A stretch of DNA of 53,348 nucleotides from Bacteroides timonensis (GTDB lineage: Bacteria; Bacteroidota; Bacteroidia; Bacteroidales; Bacteroidaceae), in assembly GCF_000513195.1 (NCBI RefSeq), contig NZ_CBVI010000116.1, positions 1 to 53,348 on the forward strand. Direction: 5' to 3'. Below, one piece after another: positions 50,794-53,348 of this stretch. A program made the translations under genes and the position numbers. The first letter of the stretch is position 1; each line of letters begins with the position of its first letter. The notes below the pieces were generated by a model. The model saw only the letters and a list, made by a program, of their open reading frames with translations. It was not told where the DNA came from and searched no databases.

Positions 50794-52112
50794 ATTCGAA
50801 AATATTTTCTTTTTCTTCAATTTTATGTACATATATATTAATGTTTGTATATGTATATAATGTTCCGTTTAGGTTTCTTCCCGTATCATCAGGCAAACTA
50901 CTTGCTTTCATGGGAATATTATTGTTTATAGTGAAGAAGAAGAAAAAGGTATTTCTTCCTTTGAATATGAGAACTATCCTTTGGGGATGGATTATACTTA
51001 TTTGTTATTCTTGCTTTTTAGTAATAGGTAAAAGAACTTATGATTTTAGTCTGATTTATTCTGAATTGTTATTTGTAATAGAGCATTTATTAGGGGCAGT
51101 TACAATAGTGTATTTGCTTATTAAAGTTGGTAAAAATAATATTAACTCTATAATGCGAATGCTTGTGAATGTTATTACCTTACAAGCTGTGATAATGTTG
51201 TTAAGCATTTCTTTTCCCTATATAAAAGATTTTCTTTTCTCAATAGTGAAGGAGGATACAAGGATGCTCATAAGTGACAGGTATGGAGGATTTCGTGGAG
51301 TTGGTTTAGCGGCTAGTACTACGTATGATTTGGCGGTGTTGCAATCTATTGGGTTAATGATTATTCCATTGTTGTATAAAGCGCAAATGAAAGGATTTTT
51401 CTTTCTTAAATTTGTGGTGATTATTTTGTCTGTTTTTATATCGGGGAGAACGGGGTTTATTGGAATAATACTGTCATTTGTTCTTGTATTATTATCTTGT
51501 ATTGGTAGTAACTTTACATTGATCTCTAAGACAACCTTAATAAGATTGTTGAAGGGTTGCATATTGGGATGTGGAATATTATTTATTATTGCGTTGCTGT
51601 GTTATAGAATTATGTCGGCTGATTTAAAATTTATGATTGATGAATATATGATACCTTATGCATTTGAAATGTTTATCTCATATGAAAAAACTGGGGCAAT
51701 AGAAACGCATTCTTCTAATTATTTGATAGACTGGTATTCTAACATACCTCATACTGATGTGATATTTGGGGATGGCCGTTATGTTGATCCCTTTGATAGT
51801 CAGTTTTATTATTTAGGGATAGATGCAGGCTTTTTGAGACATTATTTCTATTTCGGTCTTATTGGTACTTTTTTTATAATGTTTATTTATAGTAAAATAT
51901 TTTCATCTGTATTGTACTATAACCGAAATAATAAGTTACAATTTTGCTTTTTTATATTCTTGATTATTTATTTTATACTTTCACATGTAAAAGGAGATTT
52001 TTTGTTAGGTTCAAATATGAATATTAAGGTGTTGCTTCTTTTTTATTGTTTCTATAATTTTTCCAATTACTTTAATGAAAAAAATAGCTCTAATAGTACC
52101 TGTATTAAGTAG
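50790..52112 (+). CDS. Wzy-like polysaccharide polymerase
   Basis: The 440-residue protein is made of about 10-12 membrane segments with one large periplasmic loop (about 280-350; IETHSSNYLIDWYSNIPH), the usual picture of Wzy polymerases, which vary so much that sequence motifs are weak. TTG at 50790 overlaps the preceding stop (TTGA); an in-frame ATG at 50841 is the alternative start. The end overlaps the next gene by 38 bp. It would join repeat units on the periplasmic side. Confidence 0.78.
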   Translation: MNSKIFSFSSILCTYILMFVYVYNVPFRFLPVSSGKLLAFMGILLFIVKKKKKVFLPLNMRTILWGWIILICYSCFLVIGKRTYDFSLIYSELLFVIEHLLGAVTIVYLLIKVGKNNINSIMRMLVNVITLQAVIMLLSISFPYIKDFLFSIVKEDTRMLISDRYGGFRGVGLAASTTYDLAVLQSIGLMIIPLLYKAQMKGFFFLKFVVIILSVFISGRTGFIGIILSFVLVLLSCIGSNFTLISKTTLIRLLKGCILGCGILFIIALLCYRIMSADLKFMIDEYMIPYAFEMFISYEKTGAIETHSSNYLIDWYSNIPHTDVIFGDGRYVDPFDSQFYYLGIDAGFLRHYFYFGLIGTFFIMFIYSKIFSSVLYYNRNNKLQFCFFIFLIIYFILSHVKGDFLLGSNMNIKVLLLFYCFYNFSNYFNEKNSSNSTCIK

Positions 52113-53205
52113 TGGTGGAGTAGAGGCAGTAGTTTCCACTTTGTCTCAAAATATCGGTGATGATGTACTAAAAGTTATCATTTTATATAATTCTAAAGTG
52201 ATAGCATATCCTTATTCTGGACATATAATTTCACTGAATGTCAAAATTGGAGGTAATTTTATATTGAAAATATTTTCTTTTATAAAAAAATGTATTGCTA
52301 TAAAACGTATAAAGAAAAAATGTCATTTTGATGCAGTGGTGAGTTTTCAAGAAAGTGCAAATTTGATAAATGTAATGACTAGATGTAGAGAAAAAGTTGT
52401 AGTATCAACTCATTCTTATAAGTCAAACGAATTGAATGGAATAAGAAAGATATTTTATAAAGTAGCTTTTGGAATATTCTATAATATGGCGGATCGAGTA
52501 GTTGCGGTGTCTAAAGGAGTAGGAAACGATTTAGTTGAAAAATGGGGAGTTAAAGGAAATTTGGTAGAAGTTATTTATAATCCAGTGGATGGTGAGCGTA
52601 TAAAGTGTTTGGCTGAGGCTGAAATAAATGATGATGAGAAGACTTTATTTGGAGAAAAAACATTAGTGATTGTTGGTCGATTAAGTTATGAAAAGGGGCA
52701 AAGATTTTTATTAACGGCTTTCTCTGATATAGCAAAAGAAAGACAAGATGTAAATTTATTGATTATTGGGGAAGGACCTGACTACAACTTTTTGAAAGAT
52801 ACAATTATTCGCTTAAATTTAAAGAATAGAGTCTTTCTTTTAGGTTATCAAGCTAATCCATATAAATATATTAGACATTCTTCTTGCTTAATTCTTTATT
52901 CTTTATGGGAAGGTTTTGGATTAGTATTAGTTGAGTCTTTATTGTGTGGAACTCCTGTTATTGCGGTCGATTGTTTATCTGGACCTGCTGAGATCCTAGG
53001 TGTTAAATCAGGGGGTGATGATATTATTCAAACGCCATATGGATATTTAATTCCAGCAATAAATGAAGATAATTTGATCACAAATCAATTTTTATGTACT
53101 GCAATCAACTCTCTTTTATGTACTAATTTTAGAGTGAATTTATGCCTGTTTGATGAACGATTTTCGTTGGAACGGTGTATTCAGAATTGGCGGAATCTTT
53201 TATAG
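52075..53205 (+). CDS. Family 4 glycosyltransferase
   Basis: The 376-residue GT-B enzyme has the N-terminal PVLSSGGVEAVV (acceptor-side glycine loop), VVAVSKGVGNDL before the linker, LVIVGRLSYEKGQ and the donor-site motif SLWEGFGLVLVES with the conserved Glu-x7-Glu. It would be a retaining transferase that adds one sugar to the lipid-linked repeat. It is the last gene seen; the locus continues past the edge, as no initiating sugar-phosphate transferase has appeared. Confidence 0.9.
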   Translation: MKKIALIVPVLSSGGVEAVVSTLSQNIGDDVLKVIILYNSKVIAYPYSGHIISLNVKIGGNFILKIFSFIKKCIAIKRIKKKCHFDAVVSFQESANLINVMTRCREKVVVSTHSYKSNELNGIRKIFYKVAFGIFYNMADRVVAVSKGVGNDLVEKWGVKGNLVEVIYNPVDGERIKCLAEAEINDDEKTLFGEKTLVIVGRLSYEKGQRFLLTAFSDIAKERQDVNLLIIGEGPDYNFLKDTIIRLNLKNRVFLLGYQANPYKYIRHSSCLILYSLWEGFGLVLVESLLCGTPVIAVDCLSGPAEILGVKSGGDDIIQTPYGYLIPAINEDNLITNQFLCTAINSLLCTNFRVNLCLFDERFSLERCIQNWRNLL

Positions 53206-53348
53206 GTTAAATATTGGGCTAACGGAATATGTAATATTTATATAAATAATATTATCAAGTAACTTAATGGCATAAATAATAGTTTATGATGTAATTTTTT
53301 ATATTCTTAGCTTTATTGTTATACAAAAAGCTCTTATCAAATGTATAG
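53206..53348. other. AT-rich tail of the window
   Basis: About 140 bp after the last glycosyltransferase gene, with no gene start or structure that I can support. Whether it is an intergenic gap or the 5' part of another gene cannot be seen. Confidence 0.6.

Overview
The window looks like a chromosomal stretch of a gut Bacteroides (order Bacteroidales). The evidence is a SusC/SusD glycan-uptake operon with BACON-GH16 and GH3 enzymes, a type III glutamine synthetase, the UpxY/UpxZ regulator pair at the head of a capsule locus, and repeated matches to the Bacteroides promoter -7 element TAnnTTTG just upstream of genes. No rRNA, tRNA or CRISPR array was recognised. I cannot name the species.

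Layout. (1) 1-10618, accessory region: an 18-bp tandem repeat cut by the left edge; an SF2 helicase-like gene; a large serine recombinase gene whose element ends at about 3986, inside a VapE/BT4734-type gene that is cut in its Walker B strand; a two-gene ATPase + TOPRIM module that resembles anti-phage systems; a repeat-rich spacer; a complete ISAs1-type insertion sequence (8493-9814) with 10-bp target duplication; and an HU-like DNA-binding gene. (2) 10619-23873, housekeeping core: ftsK, a LolA-like carrier and trxB in one direction, then a GH20 hexosaminidase, a Crp/Fnr regulator and glnN (type III) on the minus strand, and a divergent DUF5686 outer-membrane protein. (3) 24184-33724: a five-gene polysaccharide utilisation operon (SusC, SusD, surface glycan-binding protein, GH16, GH3) with the composition expected for a beta-glucan (laminarin or mixed-linkage glucan) system. 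(4) 33815-37940: eno and crcB on the minus strand and a divergent SusB-like GH97 alpha-glucosidase with a LacI-type palindrome upstream. (5) 38617-53205: a capsular polysaccharide locus, incomplete at the right edge.

How the genes work together. In the glucan operon GH16 cuts the polymer at the surface, the binding proteins and SusCD import oligosaccharides, and GH3 trims them to glucose; its regulator is not in the window. In the capsule locus UpxY/UpxZ control transcription through a long leader. UDP-glucose dehydrogenase and a UDP-glucuronate 4-epimerase would supply UDP-glucuronate and UDP-galacturonate. FdtA/FdtB-type enzymes would make a 3-amino-3,6-dideoxyhexose. A small fatty-acid-synthase-like set (ACP, ketoreductase, KAS III) with a GNAT transferase probably makes and attaches an unusual acyl group to that amino sugar. 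Wzx, Wzy, two glycosyltransferases, a pyruvyltransferase-family protein and a hexapeptide acetyltransferase complete what is visible. The base composition becomes clearly more AT-rich from about 46880 to the right edge.

Points most worth a second look: the G9 tract that puts the second FdtA-like gene out of frame while the intact copy lacks the usual second histidine; the dedicated acyl-synthesis module in the capsule locus; the ATPase/TOPRIM pair with a four-cysteine insert; the VapE gene split by the serine-recombinase element; and several families of long intergenic inverted repeats, one shared between 8080-8155 and 38292-38361.
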